Assembly (NCBI RefSeq): GCF_033097365.1
Contig: NZ_AP028461.1
Span: 8,804,001 to 8,868,000, forward strand
Direction: 5' to 3'
Length of the DNA stretch: 64,000 nucleotides
From: Actinoplanes sichuanensis
GTDB taxonomy: Bacteria > Actinomycetota > Actinomycetes > Mycobacteriales > Micromonosporaceae
The notes beneath the pieces are model-generated. The model saw nothing but the letters and a program-made list of their open reading frames with translations, had not been told where the DNA came from and did no database searches. The translations under genes were made by a program, and so were the position numbers. Each line of letters opens with the position of its first letter. The first letter of the stretch is position 1. Shown one piece after another: positions 16,205-28,465 of this stretch.

Positions 16205-19198
16205 ATGGCCGCCGTCCTTGCGACGGCGGCCATCGGTGCGTGGGGCATCAAAACTGAACAACTGTCATATGTCGTAACCCACGGCATCAGCATGCAACCC
16301 ACGTACCACGCTGGCGATCTCGTAATCCTCCTCAAGTTCGATTCATACGAGGTGGGACAGATTGCCGCATACGATGGCACGGACGGCGTAGAAGTCTTGC
16401 ACCGGATCATCGGCGGCAGTGCCGATACTGGGTTTGTCTTGCAAGGGGACAACAACAAGTCGATCGACCATGCCCAGCCCAAGTCCGATGAATTGATCGG
16501 ACGTGCCGTCCTGCATATCCCCAAGGCTGGCACCTGGATCCAGCCCCTGCTCAGTCCTACCGGGCTGGGGATGCTCGGCTTCTTGTTCGTCAGTGGTGGA
16601 GCGGCCCGCGCCAAGTCGAGGCGCGACATACTGCGTGGTCGCAGCAGGAAGAGAGTGAAGGGCATGTCTGGCGGAGGCGGCTCTTGGGCAACCGCAGCGG
16701 CCGTGTTCAAGGCGGTCAGCCGTCTACACCCCGCCCTTCGAGTGTTAGCCGCAGTCACCGTTGTGTGTGGCGTCCTAGGCCTCGCACTCGGCTCACTTGG
16801 ATGGATTAAGCCGGTCACCGAGATCGTTACGGGAACTGGAAGACCCGGCGAATCGATGACCTTCGCCTACTCTGCCGAAGTACCGCACTCTGCGGCCTAC
16901 GACGGAACGACCGTCTACTCACCGGATCCGGTATTTCGGAAACTTGCCGGGCTGATCGATCTCCACCTGAACTATCGGGGAGAGGCAGGCCGGATCGAGG
17001 TTACCGGTCGCCTCGCGGCCCAAAACGGCTGGCACAAGACCCTTCAGTTGTCCCAGCCACAACAGTTCATGACTGACCGATATACCGGGACGGTTCAAAT
17101 CAATCTTGAAGCCATCGATCAGCGCATTGCAGCCGCCGGCACGGCGATCGGGGCAGATATGACCGGAACTACCCTCGCGATCACCGCTCGCGTAGAGCAC
17201 AACGACGGTACCGTCTTCGAGCCGCAGATCTCCCTGAACGTTTCTCCGCTTCTCCTCACGCTCACCAGCGGCCCACAGTCACTAGTGGTGGATCAATCGA
17301 GCGCCTCGGTAGGCAGCAGGATTCAGGATCGTCAGATCGGCGCCTTCGGCTACGACCTGGTCACCGCGGCCTCTGCTCGGAAGTATGCCGTCTATCTGAT
17401 CCTCGCTGCATTGGCCGGAGCCGGAATCGTGGCATGGATGGCGCTGGGGCACGTGCCCTTGCGAACTCGCACCCAGATCCAGCGCCGCTACCCACACCTG
17501 ATCGTTCCGGTGGAGCCGATGGCCAGCCCTCCTGGTAAGCCTGTCGTCGTTGTCGATACCTTCCCGGCGCTGGTGAAGCTTGCTGAGAAATACGGGCAAC
17601 TGATCCTCACCTGGACTCGGCCTGATGGTGCGGACGACTTCGTGGTTCGGGATGAAGGCATCCTCTACCGGTATCGGATCGAGCCGAACTTGGTTCCGGT
17701 CGTCCCGGCGAAGGTTGAGAGGCAGCCGGCCGCCTCCTCTCCCTCGGGGCGGGTCGCCCCCGGGGCCGGGACTGTACCGCCTCTGCAACTGCCGCCGGTT
17801 CCCGAGACGCCACCAGAATTGCAAGCCGATCTGCGGGAAGCCGAAGACCCTGCCAGGCTCGAAGGCGCCCCGGTGAACAAGACGGCGCCCCGCAAACGCG
17901 CCTCTCGTACCGCAGCCGCCAAGGCCGCCGCGAAGACGACCGCCACGAAGGCTGCCCCCACGAAACGCGCTCCGGCGAAAGCCCCCGCGAAACGCACCCG
18001 CGCACAGGCGAAGACCCCCAGCGCTCCCGCTCCCGAGGCAGCCATGACGGCGGCATCCGAAATCGCGTTCTCCCCCGACGAGCCGACGCAATCGGCCTTC
18101 GACGCCGGCGGTCTCGAAGCAGGTGGGCCGGATGTGACCACCGATGCCGCCCAGAGTCCCGGGACCGGCGTTACCGCCGAGGCCATTGTCGAAGCGATGG
18201 ATCTGCAGCCGGAACGGGTTCCGACGGACGAAGCCTCCGCCAGCACTCCCCTGCCTGGGTCGACCACTGACAAATCCGGCACCAGTCTGGCCGCCGAACC
18301 CGAACTGAAGACGTCGCCAGAATCTACGTCCGATTCCGGGCAGCCGGAACAGGACCCGGCGGCGCTCGCCATCCCACCGGAAACGCACATACCCGAGGAC
18401 ACATCGTCCGCGCACCCGGAAGGACTAAAAGTCGAGGCGGATTTACTCCCCTTCGAGCGGGGCCAGGTTACGGCCGGGACCGAGGACCCGGACCGAGATG
18501 CGGCCGAAACGGAGCACCCCGTCGCTCAGGCGAAGGTGATCACCCCCTCACCGGGCGCGGAAGCCGCAGAACCAGTCGGCCACGCCGCCAAGCCCGAACA
18601 TTCAACGACGGGTCCGAAGGCCCAGACCGCCGCGCCCGGACAGTCAACGGTAGAACCAGATGCCACCGCCCTCGGGCCCGGACGACCAACGACCGAATCC
18701 GAAAGCACTGTGGCCGAGCCTGCGCCGACCGAACCCGCGGGTCCAGAGGGCATCGAACCCGAACCCGCTCCGGAAGCGATCCGGCTAGAACCGTCGGCTA
18801 TGACCGAAACCACCCAGGCGGAATCCACCACAGCACCGGAGACGGCCCGGCCCGAGGCGACGGATTCCCGGCCTTCGCGGAGTCAGCAGCGGACCAGCCG
18901 CCGAAAGGGCCGCTCGCGTCGCTCCCCGCAGCCGGCCATGGACGAGCCACCCACCGCAGACCGACCCGCGTCGGCGGACGAGCCCGTCGAGCAACCGACC
19001 GCAGTAATTCCCGACGCCCCGGCCAACGAGGCGCGCGAGGCAATGAAGGACCTGGCCGACCGCAACCGCCCCATCACCACGCCAGAGCCGGAACCCGAGG
19101 CTCAGCCCGAGCCGAAGCGCGAACCCATCTACGACTTCCTGCCGGCGGCGAAGCGCGCCCCGAGCCCTCCAGACCCTGAAGACGAGCCGGAAGCTTGA
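16205..19198 (+). CDS. Archaeal/SipW-type signal peptidase I (S26B) fused to DUF5305-like ectodomain and long disordered tail
   Basis: 997 residues. A membrane segment (1-15) is followed by the S26 catalytic domain: THGISMQPTYHAGD with Ser29, EVLHRIIGG with His66 in place of the bacterial Lys, and LQGDNN with Asp82. This is the Ser/His/Asp type of SipW and archaeal enzymes. Membrane segments lie at about 119-133, 177-200 and 393-413. The 200-392 ectodomain and the adjoining YPHLIVPV region to about 490 resemble archaeal DUF5305, a weak call. Residues 559-602 are Lys/Ala-rich, like histone-H1 tails, and 610-997 are Glu/Pro/Ala-rich. No SD precedes the ATG at 16205. The frame stays open upstream, where GGAG sits five bases before an ATT at 16178 that would give a basic N-terminus (RPSIRRLV). 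Confidence 0.82.
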   Translation: MAAVLATAAIGAWGIKTEQLSYVVTHGISMQPTYHAGDLVILLKFDSYEVGQIAAYDGTDGVEVLHRIIGGSADTGFVLQGDNNKSIDHAQPKSDELIGRAVLHIPKAGTWIQPLLSPTGLGMLGFLFVSGGAARAKSRRDILRGRSRKRVKGMSGGGGSWATAAAVFKAVSRLHPALRVLAAVTVVCGVLGLALGSLGWIKPVTEIVTGTGRPGESMTFAYSAEVPHSAAYDGTTVYSPDPVFRKLAGLIDLHLNYRGEAGRIEVTGRLAAQNGWHKTLQLSQPQQFMTDRYTGTVQINLEAIDQRIAAAGTAIGADMTGTTLAITARVEHNDGTVFEPQISLNVSPLLLTLTSGPQSLVVDQSSASVGSRIQDRQIGAFGYDLVTAASARKYAVYLILAALAGAGIVAWMALGHVPLRTRTQIQRRYPHLIVPVEPMASPPGKPVVVVDTFPALVKLAEKYGQLILTWTRPDGADDFVVRDEGILYRYRIEPNLVPVVPAKVERQPAASSPSGRVAPGAGTVPPLQLPPVPETPPELQADLREAEDPARLEGAPVNKTAPRKRASRTAAAKAAAKTTATKAAPTKRAPAKAPAKRTRAQAKTPSAPAPEAAMTAASEIAFSPDEPTQSAFDAGGLEAGGPDVTTDAAQSPGTGVTAEAIVEAMDLQPERVPTDEASASTPLPGSTTDKSGTSLAAEPELKTSPESTSDSGQPEQDPAALAIPPETHIPEDTSSAHPEGLKVEADLLPFERGQVTAGTEDPDRDAAETEHPVAQAKVITPSPGAEAAEPVGHAAKPEHSTTGPKAQTAAPGQSTVEPDATALGPGRPTTESESTVAEPAPTEPAGPEGIEPEPAPEAIRLEPSAMTETTQAESTTAPETARPEATDSRPSRSQQRTSRRKGRSRRSPQPAMDEPPTADRPASADEPVEQPTAVIPDAPANEAREAMKDLADRNRPITTPEPEPEAQPEPKREPIYDFLPAAKRAPSPPDPEDEPEA

Positions 19199-19445
19199 CC
19201 TGCACAGGCAGCCGAGGGCCGAGCGGATCTTGCACGATTCTCCCCGCCTCTACGACCTTGCCGAATTCTTCCCAGCAGCGAATCGGCCGCAAGATCCACT
19301 TGGCTGTGCGGACCTTGCGGGCCAATACCGACCAGAACTGAAAAGTTCGCCATATCAAATCAGATGTGGAGTTTCGCGCAAGATCCACGCGCCCGCCCGG
19401 CGACCGCAACGACGGCGAGAGCGACAACGGCGCCGAATCGTCGTC

Positions 19446-21044
<1,599 letters not shown>

Positions 21045-21808
21045 CTAGATGGACCACCCGAAGTGGTCCAGCGGGCCCGGCCCGGCGCCGAGCCGCCAGG
21101 AGCTGCCGCCGCGCAGCCCCCGGTTGACGTAATCCTTGGCCGCCGCCACCGCGTCCGGCACCTGGTCACCGGCCGCCAGCCGGACCGCGATCGCGGACGA
21201 GAACGTGCACCCCGAGCCATGGTTGTTTCCGGTCACGACCGGCTCGCCGCGCAACAGCGTCGTCTCCCCCGCGACATGCAGGACGTCCAGCGCCAGCTCA
21301 CTTCCGGTCACCACGACGGCGCGCGGCCCGAGGGCCGCCAGCTCGGCCGCCGCCGAGATCATCTCCTCGGTGGTCTCCACTCGCCGCCCCAGGAGGGCGC
21401 CGGCTTCGTGCCGGTTCGGAGTCAACACGCAGGGGTACGCCGTAAGCACCCCGACAACCGCAGCCTCCCCCAGCCGGCTGCCCGCGGTGGCCACCAGAAC
21501 CGGGTCGACGACCAGGTTGGGCAGATCGTCCACACGCGACGCGATCAGCTTCGCCACCGCCGGATCCGAGATCATCCCGACCTTGACCGCGGCCACCGGC
21601 AGATCCGACAGCACGGCATCAAGCTGAGCAGCGACAACATCGACGGGTACGGGGTGAATGGCCGTGACGCCGAGCGTGTTCTGCGCCGTGATGGCCGTGA
21701 TCACCGACGTCCCGAACGCCCCGAGCGCGGCAAACGTCTTCAGGTCCGCCTGAATCCCGGCCCCGCCCCCGGAGTCCGACCCGGCAATCGTCAACACCAC
21801 CGGAGGAG

Positions 21809-21812
<4 letters not shown>
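21045..21812 (-). CDS. thiD: Hydroxymethylpyrimidine/phosphomethylpyrimidine kinase
   Basis: 255 residues. Phosphorylates HMP and HMP-P to HMP-PP, the pyrimidine substrate of ThiE. The ribokinase-fold pattern is clear: LTIAGSDSGGGAGIQADLKT at the start, VDPVLVATAGSRL, the LTPNRHEA segment and NNHGSGCTFSSAIA, which holds the catalytic Asp/Gly anion-hole region. The start is GTG at 21812, overlapping the preceding gene's stop as GTGA. The open frame continues 67 codons upstream but that part lies over the previous gene. Confidence 0.95.
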
Positions 21813-23409
<1,597 letters not shown>

Positions 23410-23413
<4 letters not shown>

Positions 23414-24585
23414 CGGAACCTCCCGGGACCGAACGCGTCGAGAATCGGATCGGCCGAGCCGGTGAGCACCAGGTCGGCGATGAGTCGTGCGGTGATCGGG
23501 GCGAGCAGGATGCCGTTGCGGAAGTGTCCGGCCGCGACCACCACGCGGCGGTCGTCGTCGAGATACCCGAGGATCGGTGCGTTGTCCGGGGTACCCGGCC
23601 GGTGTCCGACGGTGACCTCGGCGAGTTCGTGTTCGGCCAGACCCGGCACCAGATCGAGGGCGGCGCGCAACAGGTCGTGGACACCGGCGGCGGTGGGCAT
23701 CCGGTCGGCACGTTCCTCCTGGGTGGCGCCGACCACGACCTCACCGTCGGCCCGCGGGACCAGGTACACGTGCCGCCCGTCGGCAGCGCCGTCGATCACG
23801 TGCTCGAGCAGGCCGGGTTCGCCGCGCAGCCGAAGCACCTGCCCTTTGACCGGCCGGATCGGCAGCCCGGTGAGCGCCCCGGTCCGATGCCCGGCGGCCA
23901 CGATGATCACGTCGGGCCGGCCTGCCGAAGCGCCCGTCCCGCTCCCACCGTCAGCGTCCAGTTCGGATAGATCCGTTATCTCGCGAGTGATGATCCGGCC
24001 CGCCAACCGATCCCGGAGAACCGCGACGACCTTGCGCGGGTCGACCTGATGCTCAGCAGCCGCGAACGCCCCCGCCCGAACCCGAGGTGAGATCGCCGCC
24101 TCGAGATCACGCACCTGCGAACCGGTCAGCGGCGTCAACTTCTGGTGCTTCCACTCCCTCGCCGCCTCGGCCACGTCATCCGCCGTCAACGCCAGCGAAA
24201 GCGTCCCCGTCCTGTCGTAGCCGACGTCTCCGAGGCCCGCCGCAAACGAGGGCCACAGCTCCTGCCCGGCTTCCAACAGCCGGGTGAGGTGCGGATACTC
24301 GAAGGCCGACTCCCCACCGGGTGCGAGCATCCCGGCCGCGACATGCCAGGCTCCGCCCGTCCCGTCCGGCGCCGACTCGTAAACGACGACGTCGGCGCCG
24401 CGGCCCGACAACTCCGCTGCGATGGCGAGCCCGATGATCCCGCCGCCGACGACCGCGATCCGGCGAGGCGCGGCAGAGAGGGGGGTCGAGGCGCCGTCGG
24501 TGCCGGCAACGGGGTCAGGAGTCGGGGCACGGTCGGGGACCGCGTCGGGGCCGGCGGCGGAAGAGGCTGCGAGATCGCGGTTCAC
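23410..24585 (-). CDS. thiO: Glycine oxidase
   Basis: 391 residues. FAD-dependent oxidase that turns glycine into the dehydroglycine used by ThiG in aerobes. The Rossmann FAD motif is RIAVVGGGIIGLAIAAEL at about 42-59, followed by VYESAPDG. The GxxxG-rich AWHVAAGMLAPGGE and C-terminal GHFRNGILLAPIT are typical of the DAAO/ThiO family. The GTG start (24585) overlaps the thiE stop as GTGA. The first 40 residues (Ala, Pro, Asp) are an unusual low-complexity extension; a later start cannot be excluded. Confidence 0.93.
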
Positions 24586-25166
24586 GGCAGGACCGCCAGG
24601 AATTCCGCGACCGCCCCCTTCGGATCCGCCGCGAAGGCGGAGACAGCCGCGACCCCGTGCACCGCGAGCTGCGGCACCCGTTCCGCGGTGATACCGCCGA
24701 TCGCCAGAACCGGAGTGCCCGGCACCGCGTCGGCGACGGCCGCGATCGCGGCCGGCCCGAGTGGTGGCGGCAGTCCGTCCTTAGTGGACGTGGGGAAGGC
24801 CGGTCCGACGCCGAGATAGCTCGCCCCGGCGTCGACGGCGGCTCGCGCCGCTCGGGGGTCACGGCAGGTCGCGCCGACGATCGCGGTCGGGCCGAGGACG
24901 CGGCGTCCGGCGGACACCGGCAGGTCGTCGGCCCCGAGGTGTACGCCGTCCGCCTGAGCCGCGAGGGCGACCCCGACCCGGTCGTTGACCAGCACGATCG
25001 TGCCGGCCGGTCGGCACACCGCAATCGCGGCGCAGGTCAACGCGTACGCCGAAGCGTCGTTGCTCTTGACTCTGATCTGGACGGCCACGTCGGGAAGCCC
25101 GGCGACACCGCGAACAACGTCGATGTCATCGGTTATGACGTGGATACGGGGGAAGGATGCGCCCAT
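24582..25166 (-). CDS. thiE: Thiamine-phosphate synthase
   Basis: 194 residues. Couples HMP-PP and thiazole phosphate to thiamin phosphate. The active-site residues are present: Gln and Lys in VQIRVKS, Asn-Asp in VNDRVGVALAAQADGVHLG, PAFPTSTKDG, and the phosphate-binding AIGGI. It is slightly short for the family. It starts 8 bases after the TPP riboswitch, whose 3' end carries the SD, and is the first gene of the operon. Confidence 0.93.
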   Translation of the reverse strand: MGASFPRIHVITDDIDVVRGVAGLPDVAVQIRVKSNDASAYALTCAAIAVCRPAGTIVLVNDRVGVALAAQADGVHLGADDLPVSAGRRVLGPTAIVGATCRDPRAARAAVDAGASYLGVGPAFPTSTKDGLPPPLGPAAIAAVADAVPGTPVLAIGGITAERVPQLAVHGVAAVSAFAADPKGAVAEFLAVLP

Positions 25167-25174
25167 GGAGAACT

Positions 25175-25262
25175 CCTCCCTGCGCCGGCATTACCCGGAT
25201 CAGGTTCGACGGTCGGGGGCCGCATCAGCCCCCCTCTCAGCCCGGTGCCCGGACTCCCGTGG
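25175..25262 (-). promoter_or_regulatory. TPP riboswitch (THI element)
   Basis: On the minus strand the element reads ACGGGAGTCCGG, then GGGCTGAGAGG (pyrimidine-binding CUGAGA), a GC-rich P3 stem, and ACCTGATCCGGGTAATGCC (pyrophosphate side). It ends in GCGCAGGGAGGAG. The last bases are the thiE Shine-Dalgarno, so ligand binding probably blocks ribosome access rather than causing termination; no U-tract hairpin lies between the aptamer and thiE. Confidence 0.95.
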
Positions 25263-25305
25263 GTTGTGTCTGTAACCGGACCCTAACCGGTCCGTGACGA
25301 GAAAA

Positions 25306-26952
25306 CTAGCGGACGTCCCAGACCGGCTCGGGAACCTCGACCACTTCTCCGTCCCCTCTGAACAGCACGAAGCGATCGAAAGACCTGGTGAACCACCGAT
25401 CGTGGGTGACCGCGATCACCGTACCGTCAAACGCCTTCAGTCCTTCCTCGAGCGCTTCGGCGGAGGCGAGGTCCAGGTTGTCGGTCGGCTCGTCGAGGAG
25501 CAGCACCGTCGCCCCGGACAATTCGAGCAGGAGCACCAGGAACCGCGCCTGCTGCCCACCGGAGAGGGTGCCGAACCGCTGGTCGCCCTGGGCGGCCAGC
25601 TCGTACCGGTTGAGGTGCTTCATGGCACCGGCCCGGTCCTGTCCGGACCGATGCTCGTCACCGCGCCAGAGGATCTCGACGAGGGTCTTCTCGACGAGTT
25701 CCGGCCGGTCGTGGGTCTGCGAGAAGTGGCCGGGCCGGACCCGCGCCCCGAGCCGTGCCTTGCCGTCGTGCGAGACCTTCGCGAGCGGCGCCCCGTCGAC
25801 GGGCCGGTGTTCCAGGTCGGGGTCGGTGCCGCCGGCCGCGAGCAGGCGCAGGAAGTGCGACTTGCCGGTGCCGTTCGCGCCGAGCACGGCGACCCGGTCG
25901 CCATACCAGATCTCCAGGTCGAACGGGAACGTCAGGTTCTCGAGTTCGAGCTGTTCACAGATGACCGCGCGCTTGCCGGTGCGGCCACCGCGCAGGTTCA
26001 TCTTGACGGCCTGGTCCTTCGGTGGCAGCGGCGGCGGGCCGGCCTCCTCGAACTTGCGGAGCCGAGTCTGCGCGGCCTGATAGCGGGAGGCCAGGCCGTC
26101 GTTGTAGGCGGCCTTGTTCTTGAGCATGAAGACCAGTTCCTTGATCTTCTCGTGCTCCTCGTCCCAGCGGCGGCGCAGCTCCTCCATCCGCTCGTGCCGG
26201 TTCATCCGAGCCTCGTGCCAGGAGGCGAACCCGCCCGGATGGGTCCAGGCGCCGCCACCCTCGACGGCGACGACCCGGCTCGCGGTCTCGGCCAGCAACT
26301 CGCGATCGTGTGAGACGTAGAGCACCGACTTGTTCGACTCGCGCAGCCGTTGCTCCAGCCAGCGTTTGGCCGGCACGTCGAGGAAGTTGTCCGGCTCGTC
26401 GAGCAGCAGTACCTCGTCGTTGCCGCGCAGCAGCAGATCGAGGGCGAACCGTTTCTGCTCACCACCGGAGAGGGTCCGCACGATCCGGGTGCGAGCCTCC
26501 TCCCACGGCTTGCCGAGGATGGCGACCGTCACCGTGTCGAAGAGCACCTCGGCGTCGTACCCACCGACCTCACCCCAGTGCGCGAGCGCGTTGGCGTACG
26601 CGATCTGGGTCTTCTCGGTCTCGCCGAGGGCCGCGGCAGCCGCCCGCAACCGCTCGCCGGCCTCGCGCAACGCGGGTGAGACGAGCGACAGAGCAAGATC
26701 TTCGAGGGTACGGTCGTCGCCGATCATGCCGATGAACTGGCGCATCACTCCGAGCCCTCCGGCCCGCGCGATGGTGCCGCTCTGGGTCGGTATGTCACCG
26801 GCCACCATGCGCATCAGCGTGGTCTTACCCGCCCCGTTGGGACCGACGAGCGCGACCTTCTGCCCCTCGCCGACCCGGAACGACACGTCGGCGAACAGCT
26901 CCCGCCCGTCCGGGAGCACAAAACCGGCGCCGGCGACATCCACGTAACCCAT
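25306..26952 (-). CDS. ABC-F family ATP-binding protein
   Basis: 548 residues with two ATPase domains and no membrane segment. Domain 1 has GPNGAGKTT, LSGGEQKRF and LLLDEPDNFLD. The charged linker (MNRHERMEELRRRWDEEHEK onward, about 245-320) links to domain 2 with GANGTGKS, LSGGQQARF and LLLDEPTDNLD. ABC-F proteins act on the ribosome, either as translation factors or as antibiotic-protection proteins. This DEPDNFLD form is common in actinobacteria as a housekeeping paralogue. The start at 26952 has GGGAGG nine bases upstream; the frame is open another 46 codons over the neighbouring gene. Confidence 0.92.
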   Translation of the reverse strand: MGYVDVAGAGFVLPDGRELFADVSFRVGEGQKVALVGPNGAGKTTLMRMVAGDIPTQSGTIARAGGLGVMRQFIGMIGDDRTLEDLALSLVSPALREAGERLRAAAAALGETEKTQIAYANALAHWGEVGGYDAEVLFDTVTVAILGKPWEEARTRIVRTLSGGEQKRFALDLLLRGNDEVLLLDEPDNFLDVPAKRWLEQRLRESNKSVLYVSHDRELLAETASRVVAVEGGGAWTHPGGFASWHEARMNRHERMEELRRRWDEEHEKIKELVFMLKNKAAYNDGLASRYQAAQTRLRKFEEAGPPPLPPKDQAVKMNLRGGRTGKRAVICEQLELENLTFPFDLEIWYGDRVAVLGANGTGKSHFLRLLAAGGTDPDLEHRPVDGAPLAKVSHDGKARLGARVRPGHFSQTHDRPELVEKTLVEILWRGDEHRSGQDRAGAMKHLNRYELAAQGDQRFGTLSGGQQARFLVLLLELSGATVLLLDEPTDNLDLASAEALEEGLKAFDGTVIAVTHDRWFTRSFDRFVLFRGDGEVVEVPEPVWDVR

Positions 26953-26980
26953 GGCGGCATCCTCCCTGTCAGTGATGCGT

Positions 26981-27598
26981 TCAGTCAGCCGATTTTCCGG
27001 TGACCCGCAGGACCCGGAACCCCTTCTGGCTGGCCGTCCGCTCGACGGTCCAGCCGAGACCGACCAGCCAGGTGTGCAGCGAGTCACCACCGAGGTTGCG
27101 GTTGATCACCAACCAGGCCGTGCCGCCGGGCGCGAGCCGGGGCAACCAGCGCTCCAAGAGGGTGTGCAGTTCGGCCTTACCGATGTGGGTGGGCGGGTTG
27201 CTCCAGATCTCCGCGAACGTCACGTCCGCCGGCACCTCGTCCGGTGCCCGGACCAGCACCCGTTCGCCGAGGCCGAGCCGACCGGCGTTCTCCACCGCCA
27301 GATCACGGGCCCGGGAGTTGACGTCGACCGCGTAGACGGTCACCTGAGGGGCCTCAGTGGCCAGCACACAGGCGATCGGGCCATAGCCACACCCGAGGTC
27401 GAGGAACGCACCCTCGGCCCGGCTGTCGGGCAGCCCGGCCTTGCGCAGCAGCACGGCGGTGCCCGGGTCGAGACGGCCGGCCGAGAAGACCCCGGAGGCC
27501 ACGGCCAGCCGGTAGTCGCGGCCGGCAACGGTGAACTCGATCTCGCCACGGCGCAGGGGCGCGTCGGGATCGGCGGTGAAGTAGTGGTCGGCGGTCAC
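26981..27598 (-). CDS. RsmC-like class I SAM methyltransferase
   Basis: 205 residues from the GTG at 27598 (VTADHYFTADP). The SAM motif is FLDLGCGYGPIACVLA, then VYAVDVNSRA, and the substrate-amine motif IWSNPPTHIGK (NPPx, as in N2-guanine methyltransferases). This matches the RsmC/RlmG family that methylates a guanine of rRNA. It lacks the degenerate N-terminal domain of E. coli RsmC, as is usual in actinobacteria. An ATG at 27664 would add 22 residues and is possible. It lies 28 bases upstream of the ABC-F gene and may share a transcript with it. Confidence 0.85.
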   Translation of the reverse strand: MTADHYFTADPDAPLRRGEIEFTVAGRDYRLAVASGVFSAGRLDPGTAVLLRKAGLPDSRAEGAFLDLGCGYGPIACVLATEAPQVTVYAVDVNSRARDLAVENAGRLGLGERVLVRAPDEVPADVTFAEIWSNPPTHIGKAELHTLLERWLPRLAPGGTAWLVINRNLGGDSLHTWLVGLGWTVERTASQKGFRVLRVTGKSAD

Positions 27599-27659
27599 CC
27601 GACAAGTGTCGCGCCGCGCCCCGGCGAGCACCTCGCCGGGGTGGCGGACACCGTGTGCG

Positions 27660-27687
27660 TTCATAGATCAGCGTGCGCGCCTAGCTT
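27660..27687 (+). promoter_or_regulatory. Candidate leaderless promoter
   Basis: TTCATA and TAGCTT are 16 bases apart, and TAGCTT ends six bases before the ATG at 27694. That places transcription start on the A of the start codon. No Shine-Dalgarno precedes this ATG. Confidence 0.45.
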
Positions 27688-27693
27688 GAGCCC

Positions 27694-28455
27694 ATGCGGT
27701 ACGTCACCCCGACGCGCTCCGCCCACCGCGCCGCACCGGCGGGCGGTCTGCCCCTCCCGATCCGATTTCCCGCCCGTGGCCAGCATCGACGCCGGTCCCG
27801 GCGGCACCTGCGGCGCGAGCCGTTGACCACCCATCTGTTCACCCGGGGCCTGGCCGGCCTGATCGTGCTCGGCATCGTGGTGATGCTGGGTGTCCTCATC
27901 GTCGCCGACGATCGCCGGTCCCCGGCCCAGCTCGCGTCGGCCGAGGTCGACGCGCGGATCGCGACGCGCGAGGTGGATCCGGCGCCGCTGCGCGCGGACG
28001 AGGTGTTCCCCGCGGGCGGCACCGCCTTCGGCGTCACCCGATCCGACCTCACCGTCGACTGTTCCCTCGCGGCCGGCGGCGCCCTACGCACCACCCTTCA
28101 GCGGTACGGCTGCTCGCAGGCGGTCCGGGCCGCTCTGACCGTCCCGTACGCCGACTACCGGATCACCGCGGGTCTGCTGAACCTGCCCGACACGACGAGC
28201 GCGATGGCCGTCGGCGACCAGGTCCGCTACCTGGTGGAGACCGGGGACGGCAGCTTCACCGACATGTCCGGCTCGGCGACCGGCCCGGGTACCCCGGTCC
28301 TGTGGCGTACCCGCGGCCACTACGTCATGTACTGCGTGATCACCGGCCCGTCCGGCGAGCTGGTCGCCCCGGACGCCCCGCAGGTGGCCCAGCTCGCCCA
28401 CGACATCCTCGACACCCACCTGCACGACACGGTCCTGATCCGCCGAGCGTCGTGA
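27694..28455 (+). CDS. Single-pass membrane protein of unknown function
   Basis: 253 residues. The N-terminus is strongly basic (about 1-45, many Arg), then one membrane segment (LAGLIVLGIVVMLGVLIVA, about 53-71), leaving about 180 residues outside. The outer part contains two Cys (VDCSLA and RYGCSQA) and a third in YVMYCVITG. It has a regular alpha/beta look. I do not recognise the family; similar proteins without assigned function are common in Micromonosporaceae. It converges on truA with 10 bases between the stops. Confidence 0.7.
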   Translation: MRYVTPTRSAHRAAPAGGLPLPIRFPARGQHRRRSRRHLRREPLTTHLFTRGLAGLIVLGIVVMLGVLIVADDRRSPAQLASAEVDARIATREVDPAPLRADEVFPAGGTAFGVTRSDLTVDCSLAAGGALRTTLQRYGCSQAVRAALTVPYADYRITAGLLNLPDTTSAMAVGDQVRYLVETGDGSFTDMSGSATGPGTPVLWRTRGHYVMYCVITGPSGELVAPDAPQVAQLAHDILDTHLHDTVLIRRAS

Positions 28456-28465
28456 CGCCGGGCGT

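Noticed and set aside
17881..18010. Lys/Ala-rich block as a separate histone-like or Lsr2/HupS-type gene
   Set aside because: It is in frame with the signal peptidase and no start or SD lies before it. It is part of the fusion tail.
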